This document shows, in pieces, positions 30,265-38,888 of a DNA stretch of 64,000 nt. Source of the stretch: Pseudomonas sp. RIT-PI-AD. GTDB taxonomy: Bacteria; Pseudomonadota; Gammaproteobacteria; Pseudomonadales; Pseudomonadaceae. Position 1 is the first letter of the stretch; each line of letters begins with the position of its first letter. The stretch spans positions 186,001-250,000 of the forward strand of contig NZ_JANZKU010000001.1 of NCBI RefSeq assembly GCF_025642785.1. Direction: 5' to 3'. The position numbers were made by a program, and so were the translations under genes. The notes under the pieces were generated by a model. That model saw nothing but the letters and a program-made list of their open reading frames with translations. It was not told where the DNA came from and did no database searches.

Positions 30265-33200
30265 ATGACCGACTCCATTTCCACGCCCGATGACCTGCTC
30301 AGACACCTCGACCGCGCGCTGATCGTCGATCGGCACCGCCTGCGTCGCCAGCTCCATGAGTTGCACAAACAGGCCGTACCGGACGAGAAGCGCCTGGCGC
30401 AATGGGTCGAGCGCTTCCAGGCCTCCTGCGCCAAGGTCGAGGCGCGCCGCGCCAGCGTGCCGAGGATGCGCTACGACGACCAGTTGCCCATCGCCGCCAA
30501 GCGCGACGAGATCAAGGCGGCGCTGGAGAAGCATCAGGTCCTGGTGATCGCCGGCGAGACCGGTTCCGGCAAGACCACCCAGCTCCCGAAGATCTGCCTG
30601 GAAATCGGCCGCGGCCAGCACGGGCTGATCGGTCATACCCAGCCGCGCCGTCTGGCCGCGCGCAGCGTCGCCACCCGCGTCGCCGAGGAAATCGGCACAC
30701 CCTTGGGCGAACTGGTCGGCTACCAGGTGCGTTTCGAAGACCAAAGCAGCGACAGCACCCTGATCAAGCTGATGACCGACGGCATCCTGCTCGCCGAAAC
30801 CCAGCACGACCGTTACCTGGAGCGCTACGACACCCTCATCGTCGACGAGGCCCACGAGCGTTCGCTGAACATCGATTTCCTCCTCGGCTACCTGAAGACC
30901 CTGCTGCCGCGTCGCCCGGACCTGAAGGTGATCATCACCTCGGCGACCATCGACCTGGAGCGCTTCAGCCGGCACTTCGGCGGGAACGGCCTGCCCGACG
31001 CGCCCATCGTCGAGGTCTCCGGGCGCACCTATCCGGTCGACACCTGGTACCGCCCGCTCGCCGCCGAGACCGACGAGGACGGCAACCGCGTCGAGGAAGA
31101 CCTCTCGGTGGACCAGGGCATCCTCGCCGCGCTGGAGGAAATCGCCACGTTCGAGCGCAGCGAGGGCAAGCGTCCCGGCGACGTGCTGGTGTTCCTCCCC
31201 GGCGAACGGGAAATCCGCGACGCCGCCGAGATGCTGCGCAAGGCCAACCTGCGCTTCACCGAAGTGCTGCCGCTGTACGCGCGGCTGACCCCGGCGGAGC
31301 AGCAGAAAATCTTCCGGCCGATGGCCGGGCGCAAGATCGTCCTCGCCACCAACGTCGCGGAAACCTCGCTCACCGTGCCCGGCATCCGCTACGTGATCGA
31401 CAGCGGTACCGCGCGGATCAGCCGCTACAGCTACCGGGCCAAGGTCCAGCGCCTGCCCATCGAGGCGGTGTCCCAGGCCAGCGCCAACCAGCGCAAGGGC
31501 CGTTGCGGCCGGGTCGAGCCGGGTATCTGCGTGCGCCTGTACAGCGAGGAGGATTTCCTCGCCCGCCCGGCGTTCACCGACCCGGAGATCCTGCGCACCA
31601 ACCTGGCGGCGGTGATCCTGCAGATGCTCCACCTGCGCCTCGGCCAGATCGAAGACTTCCCCTTCATCGAGCCGCCGGACGGCAAGGCCATCAGCGACGG
31701 CTTCAACCTGTTGCAGGAGCTTTCGGCGGTCAATCGCGAGAACCAACTGACGCCGCTCGGCCGCCAGCTGGCGCGCCTGCCGGTGGACCCGCGGCTGGGC
31801 CGGATGCTGCTGGAAGCGGCGCAGCTGGGCAGCCTGGAAGAGGTGCTGATCGTCGCCAGCGCGCTGTCGGTGCAGGACGTGCGCGAGCGCCCGGCCGACC
31901 GCCAACAGGCCGCCGACCAGGCCCACGCGCAGTGGAAGGACGTGGACTCCGACTTCGCCGCGCTGATCAACCTCTGGCGCGGTTTCGAGGAAAAGCGTCA
32001 GGCGCTGGGCTCCAATCCGCTGCGTACTTGGTGCCGGAAGAATTTCCTCAACTACCTGCGCCTGCGCGAATGGCGCGACGCCCATCGGCAACTCACCCTC
32101 ATCTGCCGCGAGCTGCAACTGTCGGGCAAGAGGCCAGGCAAGGCGGACGGCTCCGGCCATCCACCCTACGAAGGTGGTACGGACCGTAGGGTGGATAACG
32201 CCGCAGGCTTATCCACCTCGAGGGCGACGAGCAAGGCGGATGGCTCCGGCCACCCACCCCACGAAGGTGGTGTGGATCGTAGGGTGGATAACGCCGCAGG
32301 CTTATCCACCGCACAAGCGGCGCAGGCGCCCCAGGCGACCCGCGATACCAAGGTCAACGTGATCGCCCGGCAGCAGGCCGAGCAGACCGAGGCCGCCCAG
32401 CGCGCGAAAGACTATGCCGCCGTGCACAAGGCGATCCTCTCCGGCCTGCTCAGCCAGATCGGCCAGAAGACCGAGGAGGGCGACTACCTGGGCGCTCGCC
32501 AGCGGCGTTTCTGGGTGCACCCGTCCAGTGTCATCGGGCGCAAGCGCCCCGCTTGGATCATGGCCGCCGAACTGGTGGAAACCACCAAACTGTTCGCCCG
32601 CATGGTGGCGAAGATCGAGCCGGACTGGATCGAGCCGCTGGCCGCGCACCTGGTCAAGACCAACCACTTCGAGCCCCATTGGGAGAAGCGGCGTGGCCAG
32701 GTGGTCGCCTTCGAGCAGGTCACCCTCTACGGGATGATCGTGGTCGGCCGTCGCCCGGTGCACTACGGGCCCTTCGACCCGCCGGTGGCGCGCGAGCTGT
32801 TCATCCGCGAGGGCCTGGTGCGCGGCGAGATCAACAGCCGTGCGCGTTGCCTGTCGGCGAACCGCGAGTTGCTCGAGCGTCTCGACGAACTGGAGGCCAA
32901 GGCGCGCCGCCGCGACATCCTCGCCGACGAGGAAACCCTATTCGGCTACTACGAGGCGCGCATCCCCCAGGACATCTACCAGGCCGCCAGTTTCGAGACC
33001 TGGTACAAGCGCGAGCGCACGAAGGATCCGCAATTGCTGATCATGCGCGAGGAAGACGTGCTCGCCCGCGAGGCCAGCGAAGTCACCGCCGCGCAGTACC
33101 CGGACAGCCTGCACATCGGCGAACTGGAATTGCCCCTGGATTACCACTTCGAGCCCAACCACCCGCGCGATGGCGTGACCCTGCGGGTGCCCGCGCCGCT

Positions 33201-34488
33201 GCTGCCGCAACTGCGTGGCGAGCGCCTCGACTGGCTGGTGCCCGGCCTGCTGGAAGCCAAGGCGGTGGCGTTGGTGCGCAACCTGCCCAAGGCGGTGCGC
33301 AAGAACTTCGTGCCGGTGCCGGACTTCGTCCGCGCCGCGCTGGCCAAGGTGGCCTTCGGCGAGGGCGCGCTGCCCGAGGCGCTGGGCCGCGAGCTGCAAC
33401 GCATGACTGGCGCCCGTGTCGCCGAGGATGCCTGGGCGGAAGCCGCCGTCCAGCTGGAGAACCACCTGAAGATGAACATCGAGGTGGTCGACGCCCGGGG
33501 CAAGTTCCTCGGCGAAGGCCGCGACCTGGCCGAACTCACCGCCCGCTTCGCCGAGGCCAGCCAGGCCGCCCTGGCCATTCCCCAAGCGCAGAAACAGCAG
33601 GGCCCGGTGCAGGCCAAGGCGTTCGCCGAAGTCGCCGAGAAAACCCAGCAGAAGGTCGCCGGACTGTCGATGACCGTCTACCCGGCACTGGTGGAGGCCA
33701 GCGGCGCGAACGCCGAGGGCGAGCGCGGCATGGTCAAGGAGGGCCGCTTCCCGACCCAGGCCGAGGCCGACTACCAGCATCGCCGTGCCCTGCAACGCCT
33801 GCTGCTGCAACAACTGGCCGAGCCGGCCAAGTACCTGCGCAACAAACTGCCGGGGCTGACCGACCTGGGCCTGCTCTATCGCGACCTGGGCCGCGTCGAC
33901 GCGCTGGTGGAGGACATCCTCCTCGCCAGCCTCGACAGCTGCGTGCTCGACGGCGAGGCGCAACTGCCGCGGGACGGCGCCGCCCTCGCGGCCCTGGCCG
34001 AGAGGAAACGCGGCGGCTGGAGCGAACACGCCGAGCGCCTGGCCAAGCTGGTGCTGGACGTCCTCAAGCTCTGGCACGGCCTGCAAAAGCGCTTCAAGGG
34101 CAAGATCGACCTGGCCCAGGCCGTCGCCCTGAACGACATCAAGGCGCAACTGGGCAACCTGGTCTACCCCGGTTTCGTCCGCGACACCCCGGCCGAATGG
34201 CTGCGCGAATACCCGCGCTACCTCAAGGCGGTGGAGCAACGCTTCGACAAGATCGCCGCGCAATTGCAGCGCGATCGCGTCTGGTCCGGCGAACTGGCCG
34301 GCTACTGGGAGCAGTACCAGGCACGCCTGGCCAAGCACGCCCAGGAAGGCAAGCGCGACCCCAACCTGATGCTCTACCGCTGGATGCTGGAGGAGTACCG
34401 CGTCTCGCTGTTCGCCCAGCAACTGGGTACCCGCGTGGCGGTGTCGGACAAGCGCCTGAGCAAGCAATGGAGCGCCGTGGAAGCCTGA
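30265..34488 (+). CDS. hrpA: ATP-dependent RNA helicase HrpA with in-frame repeat insertion
   Basis: The 1407-residue DEAH-box helicase is about 100 residues longer than E. coli HrpA. Motifs are 'GETGSGKTTQLP' (Walker A, near 97), 'VDEAHERS' (near 193), 'TSATIDLERF', 'TNVAETSLTVPGIRY' and 'NQRKGRCGRV'. HA2 and OB-like domains and a long HrpA-specific C-terminal region follow. HrpA unwinds mRNA structures and helps clear stalled ribosomes. Residues about 626-682 consist of two near-identical ~26-residue repeats translated from a palindromic intergenic-type repeat, without breaking the frame. The surrounding protein continues normally, so the gene looks intact. Confidence 0.95.
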   Translation: MTDSISTPDDLLRHLDRALIVDRHRLRRQLHELHKQAVPDEKRLAQWVERFQASCAKVEARRASVPRMRYDDQLPIAAKRDEIKAALEKHQVLVIAGETGSGKTTQLPKICLEIGRGQHGLIGHTQPRRLAARSVATRVAEEIGTPLGELVGYQVRFEDQSSDSTLIKLMTDGILLAETQHDRYLERYDTLIVDEAHERSLNIDFLLGYLKTLLPRRPDLKVIITSATIDLERFSRHFGGNGLPDAPIVEVSGRTYPVDTWYRPLAAETDEDGNRVEEDLSVDQGILAALEEIATFERSEGKRPGDVLVFLPGEREIRDAAEMLRKANLRFTEVLPLYARLTPAEQQKIFRPMAGRKIVLATNVAETSLTVPGIRYVIDSGTARISRYSYRAKVQRLPIEAVSQASANQRKGRCGRVEPGICVRLYSEEDFLARPAFTDPEILRTNLAAVILQMLHLRLGQIEDFPFIEPPDGKAISDGFNLLQELSAVNRENQLTPLGRQLARLPVDPRLGRMLLEAAQLGSLEEVLIVASALSVQDVRERPADRQQAADQAHAQWKDVDSDFAALINLWRGFEEKRQALGSNPLRTWCRKNFLNYLRLREWRDAHRQLTLICRELQLSGKRPGKADGSGHPPYEGGTDRRVDNAAGLSTSRATSKADGSGHPPHEGGVDRRVDNAAGLSTAQAAQAPQATRDTKVNVIARQQAEQTEAAQRAKDYAAVHKAILSGLLSQIGQKTEEGDYLGARQRRFWVHPSSVIGRKRPAWIMAAELVETTKLFARMVAKIEPDWIEPLAAHLVKTNHFEPHWEKRRGQVVAFEQVTLYGMIVVGRRPVHYGPFDPPVARELFIREGLVRGEINSRARCLSANRELLERLDELEAKARRRDILADEETLFGYYEARIPQDIYQAASFETWYKRERTKDPQLLIMREEDVLAREASEVTAAQYPDSLHIGELELPLDYHFEPNHPRDGVTLRVPAPLLPQLRGERLDWLVPGLLEAKAVALVRNLPKAVRKNFVPVPDFVRAALAKVAFGEGALPEALGRELQRMTGARVAEDAWAEAAVQLENHLKMNIEVVDARGKFLGEGRDLAELTARFAEASQAALAIPQAQKQQGPVQAKAFAEVAEKTQQKVAGLSMTVYPALVEASGANAEGERGMVKEGRFPTQAEADYQHRRALQRLLLQQLAEPAKYLRNKLPGLTDLGLLYRDLGRVDALVEDILLASLDSCVLDGEAQLPRDGAALAALAERKRGGWSEHAERLAKLVLDVLKLWHGLQKRFKGKIDLAQAVALNDIKAQLGNLVYPGFVRDTPAEWLREYPRYLKAVEQRFDKIAAQLQRDRVWSGELAGYWEQYQARLAKHAQEGKRDPNLMLYRWMLEEYRVSLFAQQLGTRVAVSDKRLSKQWSAVEA
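32140..32310 (+). repeat. Two REP-like units inserted in frame in hrpA
   Basis: Two 78-bp units (32140-32217 and 32233-32310) lie 93 bp apart. Each ends in the hairpin GGTGGATAA-CGCCGCAGGC-TTATCCACC. The translation is KADGSGHPPxEGGxDRRVD followed by NAAGLST, twice. The core GTAGGGTGGATAA...TTATCCACC is the same as in the arrays at 29769 and 35887. Confidence 0.9.
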
Positions 34489-34549
34489 CCCGTCAGGCCT
34501 TCGCGTTGGCGCCGCCCGCACTTTTCGAGCGAAACAGAGAACCCGATCC

Positions 34550-34903
34550 ATGAGTTGCACCCGTCGCCAGATCGACCACCTGCGCCTGCAAATCCCCAGC
34601 TTCGCCTGCGTGCCCGGCTGCCACGACTGCTGCGGGCCGGTCACCGCGTCGTCCGAGGAAATGTCGCGCCTGCCGGTGAAGAGCGACGCCGAGCACGACG
34701 CTGCGCTGGCCGAACTCAATTGCGTCCACCTCGGCCCCCAGGGTTGCGAGGTATACACCCAGCGCCCGCTGATCTGCCGGTTGTTCGGCACCACCGCGAG
34801 CCTGCCCTGCCCACGCGGCCGTGGCCCGGAAACCCCCACCGAGCCCCAGGTCGAGCGGCAGGTGCATCGGCTGATCGCCACCACCCGGCAGGTGTTGGTC
34901 TAG
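34550..34903 (+). CDS. YkgJ-family Zn/Fe-binding cysteine cluster protein
   Basis: The 117-residue protein carries 'FACVPGCHDCCGPV' and the later cysteines in 'GCEVYTQRPLICRLFG', the CxxxCxxCC...C...C pattern of the YkgJ/UPF0153 putative zinc- or iron-chelating family. It is probably cytoplasmic; function is unknown. It starts 62 bp after hrpA and may be cotranscribed with it. Confidence 0.85.
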   Translation: MSCTRRQIDHLRLQIPSFACVPGCHDCCGPVTASSEEMSRLPVKSDAEHDAALAELNCVHLGPQGCEVYTQRPLICRLFGTTASLPCPRGRGPETPTEPQVERQVHRLIATTRQVLV

Positions 34904-34970
34904 GCCCACGGGCTCGGGCTCGGGCCGCCCAGCCTTGTCCCTGCCCGACCTCACAGGGTAGAGTGCCGCC

Positions 34971-35223
34971 GTCACGGTCAATCCCGTGACCGGGTGTGGT
35001 AACCCGAGCACTTCACGAAGGCGCGGTAGCGCCATAGCCGAGAGCGGGCGCTTTTTTGTTGCCCGTTGCTTTCTCGCGCATCTATGGCGGGCCGTGTGAG
35101 GCGGGCTTCGGCTCGGCCGGCGTTCCTTCGTGAGCCGGTTTACCACCCTTGCACGGTCCGCCTCCATTCCGTGTGGTAACGGATGGAACGCGGCTCCTTA
35201 AACCACGAAGGAGCATAAGGAAA
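34971..35223 (+). promoter_or_regulatory. Structured RNA leader with attenuator and hidden ribosome site
   Basis: This untranslated stretch is full of hairpins. Stems include GTCACGG/CCGTGAC (34971-34990), CGGGT-GTGGTA-ACCCG, GCGC-GGTA-GCGC, and AGCGCC/GGCGCT followed by T6 near 35055, which looks like an intrinsic terminator. CCATTCCGT-GTGGTA-ACGGATGG repeats the GTGTGGTAAC motif. GCTCCTT (35193-35199) pairs perfectly with AAGGAGC (35208-35214), which contains the ribosome site of the ORF at 35224. An upstream CCTTCGTG near 35126 can pair with CACGAAGG instead, giving two alternative folds. No known riboswitch class is recognised. Confidence 0.6.
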
Positions 35224-35316
35224 ATGCGCTATCCCCCTTTTATCCGCGGGCACCTCCCCGTCGGTTGCACGCTTTGCCTGTCCACCGCCTCCGTCCCGGA
35301 GGTCCGCCATGGCTGA
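35224..35316 (+). CDS. Putative 30-residue leader peptide
   Basis: An ATG at 35224 opens a 30-codon frame (MRYPPFIRGHLPVGCTLCLS..., ending VPEVRHG). AAGGAG and a nearer AAGGA lie ahead of it. Its stop overlaps the first codons of the next gene by 8 bases, an arrangement typical of translational coupling. The ribosome site can be hidden in a 7-bp hairpin. It faintly recalls small leader ORFs of P4-like phage regions, but I cannot verify this. Confidence 0.5.
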   Translation: MRYPPFIRGHLPVGCTLCLSTASVPEVRHG

Positions 35317-35569
35317 TTTCGGTCGCAACGTCATTCCTTTCCCCTTGCGGATTCCGCCGCGCGAACGCGCCCGGGCGGAGGATTATCCGTATCAGATCGA
35401 AGCGGAGTTGCACCTGGCCATCCTGCTCCGCCACCTGGGCACGCTGGAGCCTGCAGAGGGCGAGGCGGCGACGCTGGAGGCCAGGGACTTCCGCATGCTG
35501 CGGGCGCGGGCCAAGGAGATGGCGGTGTTGTTCCGCTGCGCCGTCGCCCAGGTGCGGGAGCGCGGATGA
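35309..35569 (+). CDS. Hypothetical 86-residue protein
   Basis: The protein reads 'MADFGRNVIPFPLRIPPRERARAEDYPYQIEAELHL...' and is predicted mostly helical after residue 25, without membrane segments. GGAGG precedes the ATG by 6 bases. It overlaps the leader ORF upstream and the next gene downstream (ATGA overlap), so the three are probably translated together. I do not recognise a family. Confidence 0.65.
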   Translation: MADFGRNVIPFPLRIPPRERARAEDYPYQIEAELHLAILLRHLGTLEPAEGEAATLEARDFRMLRARAKEMAVLFRCAVAQVRERG

Positions 35570-35862
35570 TGCGCCGGGCCGTCCGCTGCCAGTTGCCTGG
35601 CCACGACGACCAGCCGGGCGCCGAGATCGACCTGCCAGTGAAGTGCCAGTCGAGCTTCACCCAGGGTGTCGCCTGCGCCAATGCCTGGCTGGACGACCGG
35701 AACGCCGGCTGGCTATGGGCCGGGTTGATCGCCGAACGCGATTGCCTGCCGCGCGCGATACAGCGCCGGGCGTTCGAGATCGGTTTTCTCAGCCGCGTGC
35801 ACCAACGCCTGTGTTCGCCCCGGGGCGGCGGACACCTGACCAGGCGGGTGCGCGACCCCTAG
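35566..35862 (+). CDS. Hypothetical 98-residue protein, possibly QslA-like
   Basis: The protein contains 'GVACANAWLDDRNAGWLWAG' and 'RAIQRRAFEIGFLSRVHQRL', a small helical protein without signal peptide. This pattern resembles small Pseudomonas proteins annotated as LasR antiactivator QslA-like, which block quorum-sensing regulators by binding their ligand domain. That match is from memory and weak. The start overlaps the stop of the upstream gene (ATGA). Downstream lies the 35887 repeat array. Confidence 0.6.
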   Translation: MMRRAVRCQLPGHDDQPGAEIDLPVKCQSSFTQGVACANAWLDDRNAGWLWAGLIAERDCLPRAIQRRAFEIGFLSRVHQRLCSPRGGGHLTRRVRDP

Positions 35863-35886
35863 CGCCCGCGCGCGCCGAGCCATACT

Positions 35887-36340
35887 GGTGGATGAAAAGA
35901 GCGTCATCCACCCTACGGGTATTCCACCCGCGGAGTGGGACGAATCGTAGGGTGGATGGCGCTTCACCCATCCACCACCGAGCCGCATCGGTGGATGAAA
36001 AGGCCGTCATCCACCCTAGGGTATTCCACCCGCGGAGTGGGACGAACCGTAGGGTGGATGGCGCTTCATCCATCCACCGCCACGCCATATCGGTGGATGA
36101 AAAGAGCGTCATCCACCCTAGGGTATTCCACCCGCGGAGTCGGACGAATCGTAGGGTGGAGGGCGCTTCACCCATCCACCGCCGGGCTGCATCGGTGGAT
36201 GAAAAGAGCGTCATCCACCCTACGGGTATTCCACCCGCGGAGTGGGACGAATCGTAGGGTGGAGGGCGCTTCACCCATCCACCGCCGGGCTGCATCGGTG
36301 GATGAAAAGGGCGTCATCCACCCTACGGATTCCACCTGCG
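35887..36340. repeat. Tandem array of ~102-bp palindromic repeats
   Basis: Four full units and one partial start at 35887, 35990, 36092, 36194 and 36297, each with GGTGGATGAAAA. Every unit has one hairpin GTGGATGA.../TCATCCAC, the spacer ATTCCACCCGCGGAGT, and a second hairpin GGGTGG.../CCATCCACC with CGTAGGGTGGA. Identity between units is high, so the expansion is recent. The array fills most of the 510-bp gap between the hypothetical gene and rnz. It belongs to the same family as the 29769 array and the hrpA insert. Confidence 0.9.
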
Positions 36341-36372
36341 GAGCCAAGACGCATCGTGTGGGCCGGGCGATT

Positions 36373-37341
36373 TCATCCCTTCGTTTCGACCTGTTCCAAC
36401 AGCCCCTGCTTGTCCAGCCGCAGGCGCAGGAAGTCCTCCGCCAGGAACAGCCGGCCCGGGTACGCCGCCGCGGCTTCGGCGCGGATGTCGTCGATGCACG
36501 GGGTGCGCCTGGGGTCGGCCTGGTAGCGGGCGCTGAAATGGGTGAGGACCAGGTTGGGCAGGCCCACCGACTCGGCGAAAGCCGCGACGCGGGCGGCGCT
36601 GCTGTGGCCGTAGTCGGCACGGGCGTCTTCGGCGACGGCCCGGGTGTAGGTGGCTTCGTGGACCAGCACATGGGCGCCCTGGCAGGCATCGCCGAGCAGG
36701 TCGGGGCGGTCGTTGTCGCCGGCGATCACCACGCAGCGCGGCGGACGGGTGCAGCGCTGGTAGTCCTCGGCGCGCAGCGGGCGGCCTTCATGGACGACGT
36801 CGAGGCCACGGGCCAGTTGCCCCCAGAGCGGCCCGCGAGGAACGCCGTCGCGTTCCAGGCGGGCGATGTCGAGCAGCGGGTCGGGACGCGCCTCGGTGAA
36901 GCGGTAGGCGTAGCTGGGCACCCGGTGGGAGAGCGCGACGGCCTCGACGCGCAGGTCGTCGTGGCGCCATTCGCCAAGGCCCTCGGTGGCCTGGAAGTCG
37001 AGGGCGAAGGGCAGGTGGGCATGGCTCATCCGCAGGCTGGCGCGGACCCATTCCTCGATGCCCCGGGGCGCGACGATGGGCAGCGCGCGGGTTCGGCCGA
37101 GCAGGCCGGCGCTGGCCAACAGGCCGGGCAGGCCGAAGCAATGGTCGCCGTGGACGTGGGTGATGTGGATCGCCCGCAGCGCCTGCAGTGACAGCGGCGT
37201 GCGCAGCACCTGGTGCTGGGTGGCTTCGCCGCAGTCCACCAAATGCCAACCCTTGCCGGCCGCTTCCAGCAGCGCCAGCCCGCTGACGTTGCGGGCGCGA
37301 GTCGGGGTTCCAGAGGAAGTGCCGAGGAACAGCAGGTCCAT
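36373..37341 (-). CDS. rnz: Ribonuclease Z
   Basis: The 322-residue metallo-beta-lactamase-fold enzyme has the zinc motif 'HVHGDHCFGLPG' (HxHxDH, near 62-67), then 'LVHEATY', 'YGHSSAA' and 'LVLTHFSARY'. RNase Z cuts the 3' trailer of tRNA precursors that lack CCA, or matures other RNAs. The start 'MDLLFLGTSSGTPTRARN' is the family N-terminus. Confidence 0.94.
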   Translation of the reverse strand: MDLLFLGTSSGTPTRARNVSGLALLEAAGKGWHLVDCGEATQHQVLRTPLSLQALRAIHITHVHGDHCFGLPGLLASAGLLGRTRALPIVAPRGIEEWVRASLRMSHAHLPFALDFQATEGLGEWRHDDLRVEAVALSHRVPSYAYRFTEARPDPLLDIARLERDGVPRGPLWGQLARGLDVVHEGRPLRAEDYQRCTRPPRCVVIAGDNDRPDLLGDACQGAHVLVHEATYTRAVAEDARADYGHSSAARVAAFAESVGLPNLVLTHFSARYQADPRRTPCIDDIRAEAAAAYPGRLFLAEDFLRLRLDKQGLLEQVETKG

Positions 37342-37382
37342 GTTCAGGCTCCGGGATCATGTGGGGTCGGGCGCGGGCGGGT

Positions 37383-38660
37383 TCATCCGGCCAGCCACCG
37401 GGTCAGTCCATGGAGCGTCAGGCCGACCAGCCCGCCGACCAGGGTGCCATTGATGCGGATATATTGCAGGTCCTTGCCGACGCTCCGTTCCAACTGCGCC
37501 ACCAGTTCGCGGCTTTCCCATTGCTCCACCCGTTCGGCGATGTAGTCGCCGATCCGCCGCCGGTAGCGTTCCAGCAGCGCGGGGGTTGCGGCCAGCAAAC
37601 GGTCGTCGATCCAGCCGCGCATGGCCGCGTCGCCCGCGAGGGCATCGCCCAGGCCACGGGTCAGCGCCACGATACGCCGGCCGATGCGCGAGTCGTCGCG
37701 CGCCAGGTCGCTGCGCAGCCAGCCGGTCAGTTCCTGCCAGAGGCCCTGGATGTAGGCGGTAGCGGCCGGATGTTCCAGGACCTGGGCGAGCAGGCGTTCG
37801 ACCTCCAGGCGGTACGCCGGGTCGTGGCGCAGCCGGTCGATGTAGCCGGCCACCTGTTCGTCGAAGCGCTGGCGCAGGGGGTGCGCGGGATCGCCGGCGA
37901 CCTCCGCGATCAGCGCCGAGAGGCCTTCGACCACCTTGGTCGCCGACCAGCCGCCGACTTTGTTGCTCAACCCCAGGTAGCGCAGCGTGTGGATTTCCGC
38001 AGTGATGGCGCGGGCCACCAGCGCGCGGGTCTCCTCGTCGCGCAGCAGGGTGTCGAGCTTGCCCAGTACTTCGTCGAGCAGCGCCTGGTGGCGGCCTTCG
38101 GCGGTGAGTATCTCCAGCCAGTGGCCGAGCAGCGGGGCGAGATCGAGGGCGCGCAGGCGGTCGACCACCTTGCGCTGGACGAAGGCCCGCACCCGCTCGT
38201 CGCGCAGCGCGTCGACGCCGAAGCGCGCCATGCCGAGCAGTTGCCGGCCGACCGCATCGGCGTTGGCCGGGTGGCGCAACCAGTCGGCCAGGCGCCGGCC
38301 GAGGTCGAGCTGCCCCAGCTTGGCCAGCACCAGCGGCGTGGAGAGGAAGTGAGTGGTGATGAAGTCCGACAGGGTGCGGCCGATCCGCGCCTTGCTGCGC
38401 GGGATGATCGCGGTGTGCGGGATCGGCAGGCCGAGCGGGCGGCGGAACAGCGCGGTGACGGCGAACCAGTCGGCGATGGCGCCGACCATGGCCGCCTCGG
38501 CGAACGCGGCCAGGTAACCCCAGGCCGGGCCGCCCCCGGCGGCAGGTCGCTGCATCGCTGTCGCCAGCCCGTACAGCAGGGCCGCCGCCAGCAGCAGTAG
38601 ACCGGCGACGGCCTTCATGCGCGAGACCGGCGAGCGCCAGGGGTGAAGCGAAGGTTTCAT
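37383..38660 (-). CDS. DUF445 (YjiN-like) membrane protein
   Basis: The 425-residue protein has an N-terminal hydrophobic segment (about 15-37), the DUF445 motif 'GAIADWFAVTALFRRPLGLPIPHTAIIP', a long helical coiled region, and a C-terminal membrane helix ('INGTLVGGLVGLTLHGLTRW'). These inner-membrane proteins are widespread in proteobacteria and of unknown function. ATG 38660 is chosen because it gives a basic N-terminus ahead of the first helix. It lies 41 bp upstream of rnz and may be cotranscribed. Confidence 0.88.
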   Translation of the reverse strand: MKPSLHPWRSPVSRMKAVAGLLLLAAALLYGLATAMQRPAAGGGPAWGYLAAFAEAAMVGAIADWFAVTALFRRPLGLPIPHTAIIPRSKARIGRTLSDFITTHFLSTPLVLAKLGQLDLGRRLADWLRHPANADAVGRQLLGMARFGVDALRDERVRAFVQRKVVDRLRALDLAPLLGHWLEILTAEGRHQALLDEVLGKLDTLLRDEETRALVARAITAEIHTLRYLGLSNKVGGWSATKVVEGLSALIAEVAGDPAHPLRQRFDEQVAGYIDRLRHDPAYRLEVERLLAQVLEHPAATAYIQGLWQELTGWLRSDLARDDSRIGRRIVALTRGLGDALAGDAAMRGWIDDRLLAATPALLERYRRRIGDYIAERVEQWESRELVAQLERSVGKDLQYIRINGTLVGGLVGLTLHGLTRWLAG

Positions 38661-38888
38661 GGTTGTTCTCTGCGTCGGGGATGAGGGCCGCAGCGCAGGC
38701 CGCGGGATCAGTACAACAGAGTCGCCCGGCCGCCGCCGGGTTCGCCCGATGGCATGGCGCGCCCGGGCGCCGGCGATGCTGCAGCGGAAACATCCGGCGG
38801 TCCAGCTGCGCGGCTGGGTAATTTTCTTCAATACCCGCGCCCGCCCGATCCTTAGCCTGACTCGCATCCCACCACCGCGGAGAATGCG

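Noticed and set aside
30265-34488. Frameshifted or broken hrpA because of its extra length
   Set aside because: The frame is continuous and the extra residues are fully explained by the in-frame repeat.
35887-36340. CRISPR array
   Set aside because: Units are ~102 bp with internal palindromes and no unique spacers, and no cas genes are near.
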